Notes under the pieces: generated by a model
What the model saw: only the letters and a program-made list of their open reading frames with translations
The model's database searches: none
Told to the model about the DNA's origin: nothing
Program-made: the position numbers and the translations under genes
Shown here: positions 1 through 12,254 of the stretch, piece after piece
Numbering within the stretch: the first letter of the stretch is position 1
How the letters are laid out: the number at the start of each line of letters is the position of its first letter
Origin: Manduca sexta
Taxonomy: Eukaryota; Arthropoda; Insecta; Lepidoptera; Sphingidae
Assembly (NCBI RefSeq): GCF_014839805.1
Contig: NC_051128.1
Location: 13,282,466 to 13,346,465, forward strand
Direction of reading: 5' to 3'
DNA length: 64,000 bases

Positions 1-68
1 TTTAAACAAAAAAAAAAGTTTTTGTTTCGAAACCGGAATTGAACTGACTCTAAATTGATTGCTAACAA

Positions 69-245
69 TGATTTTTTTATACGAGACTTGTGTGACTCTG
101 CACCTGATGGTTAGTCGAGTGAGGTCTAATAAAATGTCGACTGATGAGAGAATTGCCCTTCAGCAGTCGACACAATTATGCCGGCCGGTTGGAACTTGGA
201 ACCAAATATACACAGGCTTATCCAGGAATGCGACTTATAACACAC
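69..245 (+). repeat. Dispersed repeat family D, copy 1
   Basis: One of about thirteen copies in this window of an interspersed repeat recognised by the ordered blocks 'tgcacctgatggtaagtgg', an inverted pair GTCGACTG...CAGTCGAC, 'aattatgccggcctgttgg', 'cacaggctgatcc' and, in longer copies, 'aaaatatatcctaccacc'. Here the hairpin arms are at 135-142 and 164-171. The family is non-coding, and its superfamily cannot be set from these copies. Confidence 0.8.
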
Positions 246-594
246 ACGTGCCAATTATTTAATTTGAAACGGTAAATAACGGGTAATTGGTATGTTTTTT
301 GATTCAGCAATTTACTAAGATTTGAGATCATCAATGCTAATACTACATATTGGTACGACCTCTACCGTTAACGCCACTGCATGTTTCGATATTATTTCTA
401 TTGCAAGAGTCTCGTGATCAAGATTATTGTCCGTCATAAGGCCTCATAGTAATATCTAAAATTTCTAGGAAATACAGTAATACAGAAAAGAAGGTAGAAA
501 TAGTTCTGGTTGACGTTTTAAAAAATTAATCGTCCTCCGATGGTGAGGGTCGACCCAAACCCAAAAGCAAATAAATTTTTATGTTTAGTGATAT

Positions 595-838
595 GTTGCA
601 ATTTAATTTCGGTACGGCAGCGCTTTGAGGTCCTGGGTTCGAATCCCGGGTCGGGCAAAGTGATATTTGGGTTTTTCTGCTCAGTATCAGCCCGGAGTCT
701 GGAATTTGTGCCCGATATGGCGATAGGCTCGCCCCCTATCACATCATGGGACGGAACACACTTGGCGAAAAGTGGGTGCCATGGTTGCGCCTCTGCATAC
801 CCCTTCGGGGATAAAATGCGTGATGTTGTTGTGTGCAA
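595..838 (+). repeat. tRNA-derived SINE family A, copy 1
   Basis: SINE family A has a tRNA-like head (box A like TGGCGTAGTTG, box B GGTTCGAATCC), then a body with 'cccgatatggcgataggctcg' and a 3' end 'cctctgcatacccc...gataaaatgcgtgatg' followed by a short GT-rich tail. This copy has a clear B box at about 637-647 and a nearly full body, but its A-box region is eroded. The apparent 110-residue open frame over it is only SINE sequence. Confidence 0.85.
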
Positions 839-1357
839 TTTAATAACTTATTTTTATATCATCATAAAATAGTTTTGTTTTAAATTAAGTGGGCCATCGA
901 TGTTTCCATTACTGTACATGACACCAATGAGTAAAGTGAACATTTTAACAAATTAAACTCTTTTAGTAAACTCGACTCCAACGAGATTAAAATTTAATGA
1001 ACGAGAGCGTCAAAGTACTCGTAATAATTAAATTAAAGCCAGAATCATTTACCACGTCAAATTATTTTGCATTCTATTATGTATGAATATAATTATATTT
1101 ACTATATAACATTTAGTGAATATCAGCATTATTAGAATATTTGATTGGGTCTCAAACAAAAATCAATTTCAGTGCATGATTTTTTATGTTTACGCGAATG
1201 TTAGACATCGAAATAAAACTATTCATTGGATTTTATTCACTTCCATTTGTAGTATTCTTGCCTTAAGATAAAATTTCATGATCAGTTAATTTTTATGATC
1301 AAAAGTCCTATGTATATATTGCTTCTACGAGGAGTTAGTGCAATAATATATTAGGAA

Positions 1358-1844
1358 CTAGGAAATGTTCGAGGCTTCGTCCGTGTGAAAAGCCTTTCTC
1401 GCTACAAACGTCTTTAAAACAATAGCTATTTCTGATGCCAGCGGTACGGTACCAGCTTCATATCTATACAAATTATTATAAAATAAAGTCCCCCTTTCTG
1501 TCTGTTTGTATGTTATTGTTTTTCTCAAAATCTACTGAACAGATTATTAAAAAAATTATTATGGAGATAGTTTAAGACTATAGAAAGGTTATATTTCACT
1601 TTCTATCCCGGAAAAATATAAAACAAGACCTTTATCCTGGAAAACTCCTTCAAACAGGCGAAGCTAGGAAAAACAAGTATTAAATAAAACAGATAAAAAA
1701 ATATAATATTTCCCACATGAGCTAGTTACCGAGATAAAAAGTAGCCTGTGTGTTAATTCACATGGAACATGGTCTACTTGTGTGCCAGATTAAATCTAAA
1801 TGCATTCAGCTGCTGCTGCATTTCGAATATTAGTAAGAGTAAGA
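1358..1844 (-). mobile_element. Decayed Helitron, outer member of a nested pair
   Basis: On the minus strand the element begins A|TC at 1844-1843 (TCTTACTCTTACTAATATTC) and ends CTAG|T at 1361-1358. The terminal region near 1370-1395 reads as the complement of 'ttttcacacggacgaagcc', a Helitron-like 3' end. Internal sequence such as 'aacatggtctacttgtgtgcc' (about 1767-1787) recurs in the Helitron at 60.8-61.0 kb. The middle is interrupted by a second, plus-strand Helitron. There is no coding capacity, so it is non-autonomous. Confidence 0.6.
1463..1677 (+). mobile_element. Decayed Helitron inserted in another Helitron
   Basis: Starts A|TC at 1463 with 'tctatacaaattattataaa' and shares 'tatggagatagtttaagac' and 'ctttctatcccggaaaaatat' with the intact copy at 28548-28758. 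The 3' end is eroded: the expected CTAG reads 'caag' near 1674-1677. Confidence 0.65.
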
Positions 1845-2984
1845 TTTCGTAGAAATGATTTGGACTAGCTTTTACAACACCCTATAGGCTATCTGAAACT
1901 TAGAATCCATAAAAAGTTCCTTGACTCGGAAATCTAATTTCAAATCTCATAGAACCGCCTATATACGTTGCCCGTAGAACAGCGTCATAGTCATCAGTCA
2001 ATAAATCAAGAAATTTAATCAAAACCATTCGATGCTCAAATTAGAACTGGAAATATAGGAACAGTAGACCACCTGACAACTCCCTAGGCGCAAAACTTCT
2101 CGAGAATTTCAGTGTAAATATAAAGTCTATTAACCATCTCTCCCAATGGACTACAAAACCTGAACATTGTGTATTACTTCAAATAGCTTTATTCTGCAGC
2201 ATTTCAGTATATGGACAAAATCGAGAAAAAGGAACACTAGAATAATACTATAGTTTTTAATATACGAAGTAACTTTTATTTTGAAGTAAAGGATGCTACT
2301 GAGCAATTGGATCACCTCATGGCAACAAAGAATTGATGTTATTAAATTAGCTAGCTCGTTAACAGGGCCATGCTATAAATAAAAATAGGAAGAGCATGTC
2401 ACTCGCCAGACCATATGCACCACGACCTCCACTAACAAGCATACCTAGAACTTTGAATTGCAGCCTTTGAGTTAAACCGAGCAATGCTGGCTTTGTAACG
2501 AGATGCCAAACATCCAATATTAACACCAATACAGTCAAATGTTTCCGCAAATATTTGATCCGGGCAATTATTAGGACAATGTTTCATAATTCCTGAGATC
2601 TTTCACAAAACTTCTATATTGGGATATTTTAAAATTTAGAACTACAAGAAACTAAAAAATATCGGGTTATTTATCCTTACTTTCAATCTTAAAAAACATT
2701 ACTAATAATTAGACACTATAGTGTAAATAGAAAGCGGTAGTATGAAATAGTAATATCAGTACAAGAACCCCCTTAATCCCTATCAATAGCTTTAGTCACC
2801 TTCAATACAAATGAAACAGCAAGTTCTGTCCATGACAGCGGAATACTTCATAACACCAATTTCCCTTTACAACATTTGACAATATACCAAACTCATTCAC
2901 GCCGATGGTTTCCTCTCTATTGTCTTAATAATTGAATTTCTGCATGCACGCGCCGTGACAGATGCTCGGACGTGACTTGACACT
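1845..2984. other. Unannotated AT-rich single-copy DNA
   Basis: No coding frame, RNA gene or internal repeat is recognisable here. Short open frames, such as 63 codons on the minus strand at 2359-2550, show no motif. Confidence 0.5.
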
Positions 2985-3806
2985 CATTACCGGCTGGACT
3001 GCTGTCACGCTGTCTGCGTTACATCCTATTTCCGCTTCAAAATGTTCGATTTTACATGTAATTACGTGATTGCGTGACGGTGCATGGATTACCGACTTAA
3101 TATTACGTTTTCTCGCAATCATTTAGAGTACATTAATAATAATAGTATAGTCTCTTTATTATATACTGTCATACTGCTGGGCACGGGCCTCCTCTACTAT
3201 CGAGAGGGAATAGGTCTTAGTCCGCCACGCTGGCCTAGTGCGGATTGGTAGACTTCACACACCCTCAAAATTCTCGGAGAATTTTTCAGGTATGCAGGTT
3301 TTCTCACAATATTTGCCTTCACCGATAAAGCAAAAGATAATTCACAAAGTAACTTTAGAAAAGAGGTGCGTGTCCTTGAGTTTTTACCTGCAGACATTCG
3401 TCTCAGCAGTCCGCTCAACGCCCAACTAGACTCGACGCATAAATTAATAATAGAGAACATTATTTCAATATTATTATGCTAGTATTATATATCTGAAATA
3501 TCTAATCTTCCGAAGCAGTTGATGAATAGCGATGCCGCAGGTTGAGACCCATGTCGTTATCATTACCAGTCTATTCATTGTCACGCTATATAGTCCATAT
3601 TACACTTAATATGTCCCTGATATAAGATATAACTAGATACTTGGAGGTGACATGGCCTACATTACTTGCTAGGTTGGTCAGGGTTTATGTCAGGCTATTT
3701 CCTCGAGATATTTCCGACTAAGTATTTCATTTAGAATTTATATCTACGTACGTCACTCATTACCGGTCTGACTTATGTCACGCTATCATGTCCATATTGC
3801 GTTTTT
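2985..3806. repeat. Three spaced copies of a ~45-bp motif
   Basis: Copies at about 2985-3025, 3561-3606 and 3758-3804 share the order 'cattaccrgtctg', 'tgtcacgctat', 'gtccatatt'. The first is the most diverged and contains 'cattaccggctggact' and 'gtcacgctgtctgcgttac'. A SINE B lies between copies one and two. Function is unknown; they may be remnants of a dispersed or tandem repeat. Confidence 0.5.
3165..3431 (-). repeat. tRNA-derived SINE family B, copy 1
   Basis: SINE family B is about 320 bp. Its head has A box TAGCCTAGTTG and B box GGTTCAAATCC, followed by 'gaaaacatcgtgaggaaacc', 'ccgcactaggccagcgtgg' and a tail 'aatacagggctgatattatta' (not poly-A). This minus-strand copy is complete in order but diverged, and its head ends near 3431. 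Confidence 0.8.
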
Positions 3807-4107
3807 TTAATTTATATATTTTTTTAAATTCTCACTATCACGCTAGTCTAATTTCGAACCCTCAGGGGAATTTATTTCGAGAATTGATATCCATACGGCT
3901 TTTGATTCCTTCAAAGAGTCCGCATCTCAAAGATACGTAAAACCGTCTTCGGGTTAGCTAAGGCGAGTGTCGTTTACTGACCGTTTACCTACAATAGGGG
4001 ACCGGCCTATGCTTGATTTTGTACTTTATTGTCTATGTAATGATTATTAATACGAAAAACAACATATTGCCGGCATTTCCACCTTTTTTTACATAATACT
4101 ATGTATT
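3807..4107. other. Single-copy intergenic DNA
   Basis: No gene or element is recognised. A slightly GC-richer patch lies at 3890-4010. Confidence 0.4.
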
Positions 4108-4182
4108 CACTATGGCGGGTTTTAACATTTTGTATACGTTGTTCGCTATCCGCACTGATATAAAATATATCCTACCACAAAA
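4108..4182 (+). repeat. Repeat family D, 3' fragment
   Basis: Carries only the family D terminal blocks 'ctatggcgggttttaacat' and 'aaaatatatcctaccaca'. Confidence 0.6.
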
Positions 4183-4830
4183 TATAAATAACAAATAACT
4201 AAATACCACTTCACACTTGTTTATATACTAATTTCTATAAATCACTATATCAATCTATAAAAGGTGCTTTAGAATCAAAAATATCATAATTAATTTTACT
4301 CATTACCATGTAAAAATTATAATTAATATTAATTAATAGTAATAAATCAAACGCTGATGAGCCATTAGGTCCAAAAGTTTTAATTAATCGCCAGGCAGAC
4401 AGCGGCGTATATCACGCCACTTTAAATGGAACATTTCATAATTAATTTTAATAATTGCCGATATTAGAACTGATTGTGATTTATGAATTAATGAGAATGA
4501 ACTAAATGCCCGTTGACTCAAACTAATCGGTTAATTTTCAAAGCTATAGTTAATAAAATATAAATTTACGTAGACCATATTTTTGTAAAAATGCTAATAA
4601 TAATTTCAAAGATCTATGCTTTTTATGTACTCTCAAGTTTATAGTCCGAGTGAATCGACACTCCATGTAAAAAACATAAAATATCCTTTTATAAACACAG
4701 TATAAAACACAAAACGAAAAATAAACACTAAACAGAATAAAACCTCTGCAAACAAACAAAAAAAAATAATAATCCACACTCAACCAAATGGGAAACGAAT
4801 TTTAACACCACTTATAAAATCTAAACGCAA

Positions 4831-4965
4831 AACCGGTTCGCGCCGGCGAAATCCGGTTTTCGCTTGCAAAGGTCAAAAATGAGAGATGGCGGGAACAAAT
4901 CGCATTTAGCCGGCTATAAAACAGTTGCCCGGGGCGTCTGTACCGGCTGATAACCGGATTTAACT
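4831..4965. promoter_or_regulatory. CCGG-rich block, possible enhancer
   Basis: In otherwise AT-rich DNA this 135-bp block has four Grainyhead-like half-sites: AACCGGTT at 4831, ATCCGGTTT at 4851, TACCGGCTG at 4941 and AACCGGATT at 4952. A TATAAAA lies at 4914-4920. The Grainyhead consensus is close to AACCGGTT. Assignment as an enhancer is inference from motif clustering only. Confidence 0.25.
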
Positions 4966-5344
4966 GCATTTTTCATACCAAAAAAAAATAGGGAATGCCG
5001 CGTGAAAAACTACTGTTCCAAATTGTTTGGCGGCGTTTTTTTATTGTCAAACGAGCGTTTTGGTTAAATGGATTTATATTTTTATGAAGCGTATCTCGGT
5101 GATGCTATAAATCTGGTTATGTTGCGAACCTGGAACGTAACTTGTAGATATTTTTGCGATAAATAAACTGTTTTTCAACAACTCGTACTAGGAATGACTT
5201 ATACAGAAATATATAAAGCATTATGGCATAGTACACACATAACTAATATTAAAAAAGGACCCCGAATTGCGATTTGCGTAAATGAACTATATAACTGTAG
5301 GACCAAGGGCTTTACGTGTTTTCCGAGACACGGGGGTATCATTG

Positions 5345-5497
5345 CACCATATTTCCGACTACGAGCTGCGACTGAATAATGTTTAATATGGTAAAACCCA
5401 GTCAATTTTTTTTTAACCCAACCCAGGATTTGAACCCAGGACCTCAGCACCATAGTCGTACTTGTACCTCATACGTTACAACTACGCCACTGACATT
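5345..5497 (-). repeat. SINE family A, head fragment
   Basis: Minus-strand head with complement of box B at about 5428-5438 ('ggatttgaaccc') and complement of box A at 5482-5492 ('caactacgcca'). The body is decayed. Confidence 0.65.
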
Positions 5498-7555
5498 ACA
5501 TAACATGTATGTATACAGTACATCACATGTATAAAGCACAACATAAGTATATAAAGAGTCGTATATAACATGTTTGCATATTGTATACGTCAAGCAATAC
5601 TCCCACCGCCACGGCTACTTAACTTAAGCATCTTTCTTAAATTTAATAAGCTGTTCCCATAATGTAGAATGTAAGTAGTTGTTTTTTCTTGATAATTTTT
5701 ATTGTTTCGTTTTGTTTTATTTTGTCTATTTGTTGTTTTTTTTTTTCACTCAAGCGTCTTGGTGTATTTCCACTGTAAGCTTTTGTGATACTTAGTTGAT
5801 AAATAAATAAGTAAATCAGAGTTTCATTCCCATTGGCTCGTATGAAATACGCATATACGGCTATTCGACGCTGTGGCTTGCAATTAATTGCCAATTAACC
5901 GCTCTCCCAAACTGGCCGAGCGTTCGTGATATTAAAACGATACCAACAGCAACTGAAACCGGTAGTTATTGCCTAGATTGGTTAGGTCTCTCGTATGGGT
6001 AATTTTGGATATCGTTTACAACTACTGCTAGAAGTTCTATTTTGGCTCTAAAATACCAATATCTATCTTAATTGCCTATTTATTTATTCTCATAGGAAAA
6101 CATACAGCATACAATACAACATTGTGTTTAATTAAAATATAGTAATATATAAAGCCAATAAAGTTTTCATTATTAAATAATACAGGTTCGTATGAAGCGA
6201 TTCTACAGTAATCAGTCTATGTGCATCTATTGGTGTAGGATTTCTATATTCCCGATTTTGTATACACGTTCAAAATATTCACGTTGTGTACCACATCGAC
6301 AGCACAAAGCAAAACTTATACTACAAATCCCACCTAGTATCTCACTAACCACTTAATTGAACCCTAATTAACTATAAAACCCGGAGCGTATACAAAAACA
6401 TATCGCAACGATGAATAAGCGATACGCTAACGATGATAAACGATCAAGACAGCGAAAATGAACTTCGTTTGACGTTCGCTCTCATAACGAGGCGCGGTAA
6501 TGGAATTGCATGGTGTAATGTATAATAAAGATTGAGAAAAAGCAGCACGGCGTATAAAAAAGTGGAAAAATGCTAAGATCATAAACACGTGTTTGTGTAA
6601 ATAAAATAATGTATTTATTTTTTAATTCGCTATTTCGTTTTATTTTTCTATTTTACCAATGATAATAATACATTTGTTTTCTTTAAACCTTTTATTAATT
6701 TGCTTTTATGATTATCAAGCTATAAATTATTATGTAAAAAGATATTATTTTTATAAAACTGAATGATGAGACGAGATAATAGCTCGTTTATTTTAAACAG
6801 TTCACAGGATCATAAATTCTCGTAACTCTCTGCCCATAACCCAAGATATGTCAAGTTCCATAATGCTTAGTAAATATATAGACCATAACGTTCTACAAAC
6901 TGATACATCAGCAGCTTAACGGCAAACATTCTAAAAATCAAGGTACCTACTCCGAAAAGCCTCAGTATAACTACCAACACTAACTCAACAAAAATAAAAC
7001 AATTGAACCCAACTATCTCCCACTGAGTGGAACATACAATTAAACAAAAGACCGTTACCTTGTACAATATCATTTATAGTCATCTAGAACTCATTTCTAT
7101 AGTACTTTTGTCTAACACTACATAGCAAAGTTAGCGAGTATTGCTCGGAACGGAAGCGTCTACACATTTACGAAGTTACCTCGGATGTGAACAAGTTATT
7201 AGAGCGTTTATAACTTGCTTTGTACACGTATAATATTTATTTTGTTTCCAAATTTAGATTAAGAAATCTCAGAATTCACGAATAATTGACTCCAGAACTG
7301 ATCTAGTACCTATAATTTTGTTACTAAGCCAAAGCTGGCAAGATTATATATAACATAGACGCCATAGTAACAGAAAGCTAAAGTTCTTCGGCATGACGCC
7401 GTCTAAACTGATGTAATGCGATGACGCGGCAGTTTTGCAAACTGCCTACCCTTTTGCTGCTAACTCATTTATCGTTACATCGAACAGATCGAATTTGCCA
7501 GCTGGCAGTTATTTAAAACGTTTTTGAATTAAATTTTGAATTTCGAATATACTTT
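5498..7555. other. Gene-free AT-rich DNA
   Basis: No exon, RNA gene or element is recognised. Homopolymer and short tandem A/T tracts are common. A TTATTTATT tract near 6078 resembles the (TTTA)n-plus-'aggagaacc' borders at 11.8, 31.8 and 44.5 kb, and may mark a decayed retroelement end. Confidence 0.4.
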
Positions 7556-7676
7556 TTTTAACTTAATTTTGTAATGTATAGAGGTTTTATGTTGGCTGTT
7601 TTAAATTTGAATTTAGAATATAATTATTTTTTTTATTTATTTTCGTAATGTTATAGAGGTTTTATGCTAGCTGTGT
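7556..7676. repeat. Local direct duplication, ~80-bp period
   Basis: The block 'ttgtaatgtatagaggttttatgttggctgt' (split here: 'gtaatgtatagagg', 'ttttatgttggctgt') is repeated about 80 bp downstream as 'gtaatgttatagagg', 'ttttatgctagctgt'. Confidence 0.6.
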
Positions 7677-9431
7677 AACTAATTTACCACTTATTTTGAC
7701 TGGGATTATTGGACTGAATTAATGCATTTCTTAGCTTATATTTTAAACCAGTTTTAGAAAAATAAAATAACACCCTCCATAGCAAACTAGTTTCCCTTTT
7801 ACAAACAAAAATAAGTAAGTAATTACTAATCAAAATTTTATCCCATCATTTTCTTTTTTATACCAAACAAATATATAAAACTAAAGAAATATAAAGTCTG
7901 CCAGTAATGAAACATTTTTACAAGTAATTAGACATATTATAAAACATGCCCTTCACAGAATCAAGAACTTCTAAGTCCGTACTGAATATCTAGCGAGTCA
8001 TTTAGACCCGGTTCTAAGCCTCGAGATTATCTGGAGCGGAATCGTCGAGATGCCCCGGAACTAACGACTTTGTGTCAGTACAAAGAATAGGCGGGAAATG
8101 TAGAGAGTAGCAATGGTAAGTTTTCAACTTGTAGAGATCTGATATCATTCGAATTAAGGGATTTTTAAGTACACGAATTTTAGAAATAATTTATGAAATG
8201 CATTTAGTTTTTATATGAGCCGATTGAAATTAAATTGGTACTTATCAAAAATGTGTCAAATTCAGTTGAACTATTACTCAAACTATTTAAAATGGTGCCA
8301 AAAATGGAGCTAAGTTAAAACATCTAAAACTTTTTTGGGTAAAATTGTAAATGGCATTTATGTTGCTTGAAAATAGATATTTTTTAAAGCTACCGATTAT
8401 TTAGAATTGAATGCAATTAAATGGAATAATTAATTTTAACCTGTAATATAAATTATAATAGATTTCATCAATATTAACTCTACCACTAGTTCGGAAAGCA
8501 GCTCTCACCAGAGAAGAACGGGCAAGAAATTCTGGTGTTGCTTTTTGAAATCAGTTTAAGGTATAGGTACACAGCACCTCGAAAAAGTATTAAATATATA
8601 CTATTAAAAGAAAATTTATATTCAAACATCAATAAAGCCACATTACGCAAACCCCAAAGACAACAAACAGACAAATCACTATAATTAATGTAGACACTAA
8701 GCACTAGAACCCATTATTCAATTAAACCTATAACGCGTGGGTTTACGTCATAACTGCACACGTGCCGCATGGCTGAATACGGCTGAGGCGGCAATTGCTA
8801 ATGCCTTGTAATCCGTAAGCTTGTAAGAGAGAACGTATTGTTTAATTTTTTGATAATTTTTAGGGTTTCGCAAACAGAATTTAGTAAATGAAAACATACA
8901 TTTTATGTAGGTCGTATATCAGTATATCTCTATCAGGTTTGTGTGTGTGTGGAGTGGACCCCATGCTTTAGGTGTCAATGTAGGTGTAATGTATTTTAGT
9001 AGTTTATTTAGCAAGTTATTTGTAGTTCTCTTTTTAAATATTCTTTTTATAATTAGCTTGTCACGGTTTTATTATTTGTCACTCTATTTTAATATATGAA
9101 TATCAAGTTTTCCTAAAGATATTTTAGTAGGCAATCAAAACTGTTGTCAGCTTCTAGGTCAAAAGGGTCTAGGATGTTATAAAATATAACGTAAGCATGT
9201 GAAATGAGTTATATAAAAATAACAGCGGAAGTTGTAAAAATGCGATGAAGCTCCTTAAATATAGATAAAAAAATAAGCACGATCAAGAGCATATCAGAAA
9301 GCTATAGTATCTGGATGGGTTCCAAATATGAGGACAATGTCTATCCACTATCAGGTGATTGTGCGACATGATTCAAATAGCAAGTCTTATGACGCATACG
9401 AATTTATTCCTTAAATAATGATTTTAACTAG
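7677..9431. other. Gene-free DNA
   Basis: No supported gene. A TCAGTA initiator-like site at about 8075 is followed by a donor-like ATG|GTAAGTTTT near 8113, but no conserved frame joins them. A short GT microsatellite is at about 8938-8951. Confidence 0.4.
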
Positions 9432-9566
9432 TGACTGCCTCGGTAAGTTACGATTGCAATGTTGAGGTTTTGGGTTCGAACCTTGGGTCGGGCAAAGTGA
9501 TCTTGGGTTTTTCTATTCAGTATCAGACTTTAATTTGGAATTTGTGTCCAACATGGCGATAAGGGG
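9432..9566 (+). repeat. SINE family A, 3'-truncated copy
   Basis: Has box B (GGTTCGAACCTT) and body to 'aacatggcgataagg', where it stops abruptly at a different repeat. Confidence 0.75.
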
Positions 9567-9627
9567 CGGACTGACCACGTGACCACGAAGGCTGCAGTTT
9601 TATTTCAAAATAACAATTACACGCTAT
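9567..9627 (+). repeat. Probable retroelement 3' fragment
   Basis: Contains 'gtgaccacgaaggctgcag' and 'ttttatttcaaaataac', also seen at 27.96-28.09 kb. The position between two SINEs and the short A/T-rich end suggest a retroelement 3' end. Confidence 0.35.
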
Positions 9628-9639
9628 CTCTAGTAAAAA

Positions 9640-9960
9640 GCGGCGATAGCCTAGTTGGGTGTGGAACGGACTGCCAAGACGAATGTCCGCAGGTTCAAAT
9701 CCCAAGGGCACACACCTCTGATTTTTCTAAAATCATGTGTGTATTCTTTGTGAATTTATCGTTCGCTTTAACGGTGAAGGAAAACATCGTGAGGAAACCT
9801 GCACATCTGAGAAGTTCTCTATAGGAATTTCGAAGGTGTGTGAAGTCTACCAATCCGCACTAGGCCAGCGTGGTTGACTAAGGCCTAATCCCTCTCAGTA
9901 GTAGAGGAGGCCCGTGCTCAGCAGTGGGCAAGTATATAATACAGGACTGATATTATTATA
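9640..9960 (+). repeat. SINE family B, full-length copy
   Basis: The best-preserved SINE B in the window. A box TAGCCTAGTTG is at about 9647-9657, B box GGTTCAAATCC follows at about 9692, and it ends in 'acaggactgatattattata'. The ATT-rich tail and internal RNA polymerase III boxes support a tRNA-derived SINE mobilised by a partner LINE. Confidence 0.85.
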
Positions 9961-10639
9961 TATTTATATTAATCGGCTTAACAACGAAAATTATTTCTAT
10001 ATTCGGCGTATTGATATACAGCCGCTGCAAAAACTCGCTGAACGCACGCAGAAATCTCATTTCCAAGCTTTTATTTAACTGAAAGCTTTGTCCCGCAGCG
10101 CTGTGTAGAAAATATTAAAGCGCTAAAATATAAAGTTTCATACATAGTTGTGGCGGAACGCATTGTGAGATTGCAAACAATCGTACAATGATTTTTTATT
10201 CAAATATTTCTTGTAGAATTCTATGCGGAATGTAACGAGATGTCGCCATTATATTTTCTAGAAATGTTTTTAACAAAAATCAGGTCGGATTTTAAAAATA
10301 ATGAATATGGTAACATAACTAGTTTCTTTTCTTTAGAACAATGTAATATGATATTATTAAGATTCAGGCTAAAGGTCATGTATCAATGGCTATGAATAAA
10401 TAAAAAAAAAAACTTTTCTACAGGTTCATCATGTTTGTGTCGAGCTACCATCAGAGAAGACAAGAGTATTTTGTTTTTCATATAGGCCATCATGGTTATT
10501 TCATGAGAGCTATCATTAGACAAAAGTATTTAGGTATCAAAACTGAGTCTACAACCTAGAAATTGTTTACTGCTCGAGGTTGTGCCGGTAGATAACTGAA
10601 GTAGTACCTTATAGTACCCCGGAGTCGTCTCTAATGCGT
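9961..10639. other. Gene-free DNA
   Basis: No gene or element recognised. Confidence 0.4.
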
Positions 10640-10890
10640 CGATGAAGGCTACCTATACTATATGTATTTAAAAATACATATATACATAATTTTATTTCTT
10701 CTTCCCTGCCAGCCCGAGCTGGCTTCTTTGTTTACCAAGTATATTTTTCATTTATTTTATCTTCAATATAAATTGTCTTTGTTTTTATAAGCTAATCTAA
10801 TTAAGTAATAATTTAATATTCTCATGTACCTTGACTTATCATAAGTGCAACTATGTTCGCCTACGTGATGAATAAAGCATTTTTATTTTT
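10640..10890 (+). repeat. Repeat family F, copy 1 (retroelement 3' end?)
   Basis: Shares with the inverted copy at 25.99-26.20 kb a GCCAGCCCGAGCTGGC hairpin (here about 10709-10724), 'cttgacttatcataagtgcaactatg' in pieces, and 'gatgaataaagc' followed by a T/A-rich tail. The A-rich end with AATAAA suggests a LINE 3' untranslated region, but no coding part is present. Confidence 0.55.
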
Positions 10891-11092
10891 TTTTATTTTA
10901 CCGCGGGATTTTAGTCGGTACGCCGACGTGCATAGCATGGTGGTAACCCCGACCTACCCGTCTTGGGTCATCGGACTAATGCGGGATCTTAAAGAAATTT
11001 ACCCGCGAAAAAAAGGCATTTTTAGCTCAGATTGTAGATTCAGCAACTATTCAGATTTAAAGCATCTTCTAAGCAAGCGTGCTCCACCGTAG

Positions 11093-12020
11093 ATTACACC
11101 GACCACTTAATCACTTACCATCGAGATAGTTGTCAAAAGCAAGCCTATAAGCTATAAAAAATGTACTGATAGTGGTCTAGCATGGTCATTTCTAGACTAT
11201 TTACTTACATTTTTGTATAATAAATATTTGATGTTACAAATTCTTGGTATGTACCGATAGATTTATCTTCCACTAGTGTTAGATGATTCATATATACTTG
11301 GCATGGAGCCGTGTTTGGGTGTGTGAAAATGGTTTTCCGAGAATTACTAAGAAGGTTCGACCGAACAATTTGTTTTCGAGTTCTGACGTTTTCTGTTAAC
11401 TGTTTTTGTTTGAGTTGTTTTGTGTTGTGATTTCTCAGAATTGTTTTTACGTTCGTCAGATTTGTAAATTGGATTGGAATTATATTTGTACAATTCGTAG
11501 AAAAGTTGATGCTGAACAAATGTTAGTTTGGTATATACCTACATGTATATAGAGTATTCATTGATGTCTTCAACTTGAAAAAATATTTGTCTTGAACCCA
11601 CATTAGTAAATGAATATGCAATTTCAAAAGAGTCCGAAAATGTAAATATTCAAGAAATAGAAATTTACTAATGTAGTGTAAAAAAATATTTTTGGGTTAG
11701 AATTTGACTTCAATTAGCTATAAAAAATTACAAATGTTTTGTCGTTATTTGTTATTATATATACATTTCTAGATATATATCTAGATATATTTATGAAATG
11801 TGCCCTTTTCGAAATAGCAAATTTATTTATTTATTAAATCTTAGGAGAACCAACAGATACAATAGCTTAACAACTATCGATAAACAATTGAGGTCTGAAT
11901 AATGTATTATTATTCAAGTAATATAAGATGTAGACAAAATAATATTATCTTAAATACCGGTAATATATAAAAAAATATACAATCCACTTAGCTATTACAT
12001 AACCTATATAAAAAAAGTTT
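11093..12020. other. AT-rich DNA without a gene
   Basis: A 104-codon minus-strand open frame (11205-11519) has biased composition (N, T, K) and no motif. A palindromic TCTAGATATATATCTAGA lies near 11769-11786, and a (TTTA)n plus 'aggagaaccaaca' border near 11820-11855. Confidence 0.4.
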
Positions 12021-12254
12021 ACACACACACTCACGCCTTTTATCTCAAAAAAGGGTAGACAAAGACGCATCTGATGCACCCACTTTCCGTTGTGTATATT
12101 TCACCCCATAAGCTAGTAGGTGACGAGCCTATCGCCATATCGGGGACAAATTCCAGACTCCGGGCTGATACAGAGCAGAAAAACTCTATCACTTTGCCCG
12201 ACCTGAATATAGAACCCGAGACTTCACTGTAGTCTTAACACGCCTTAGTGGCGA
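12021..12254 (-). repeat. SINE family A, near full-length
   Basis: Runs on the minus strand from a decayed head near 12254 through the body ('gcctatcgccatatcgggga' complement) to an ACACAC tail at 12021. The B box is mutated. Confidence 0.8.

Noticed and set aside
595..660. tRNA gene
   Set aside because: The A and B boxes are those of a SINE head. There is no acceptor stem pairing, and a SINE body follows directly.
518..872. Overlapping open frames of over 100 codons on both strands
   Set aside because: They lie on SINE A sequence and include its B box and body. The same peptides recur at other SINE A copies.
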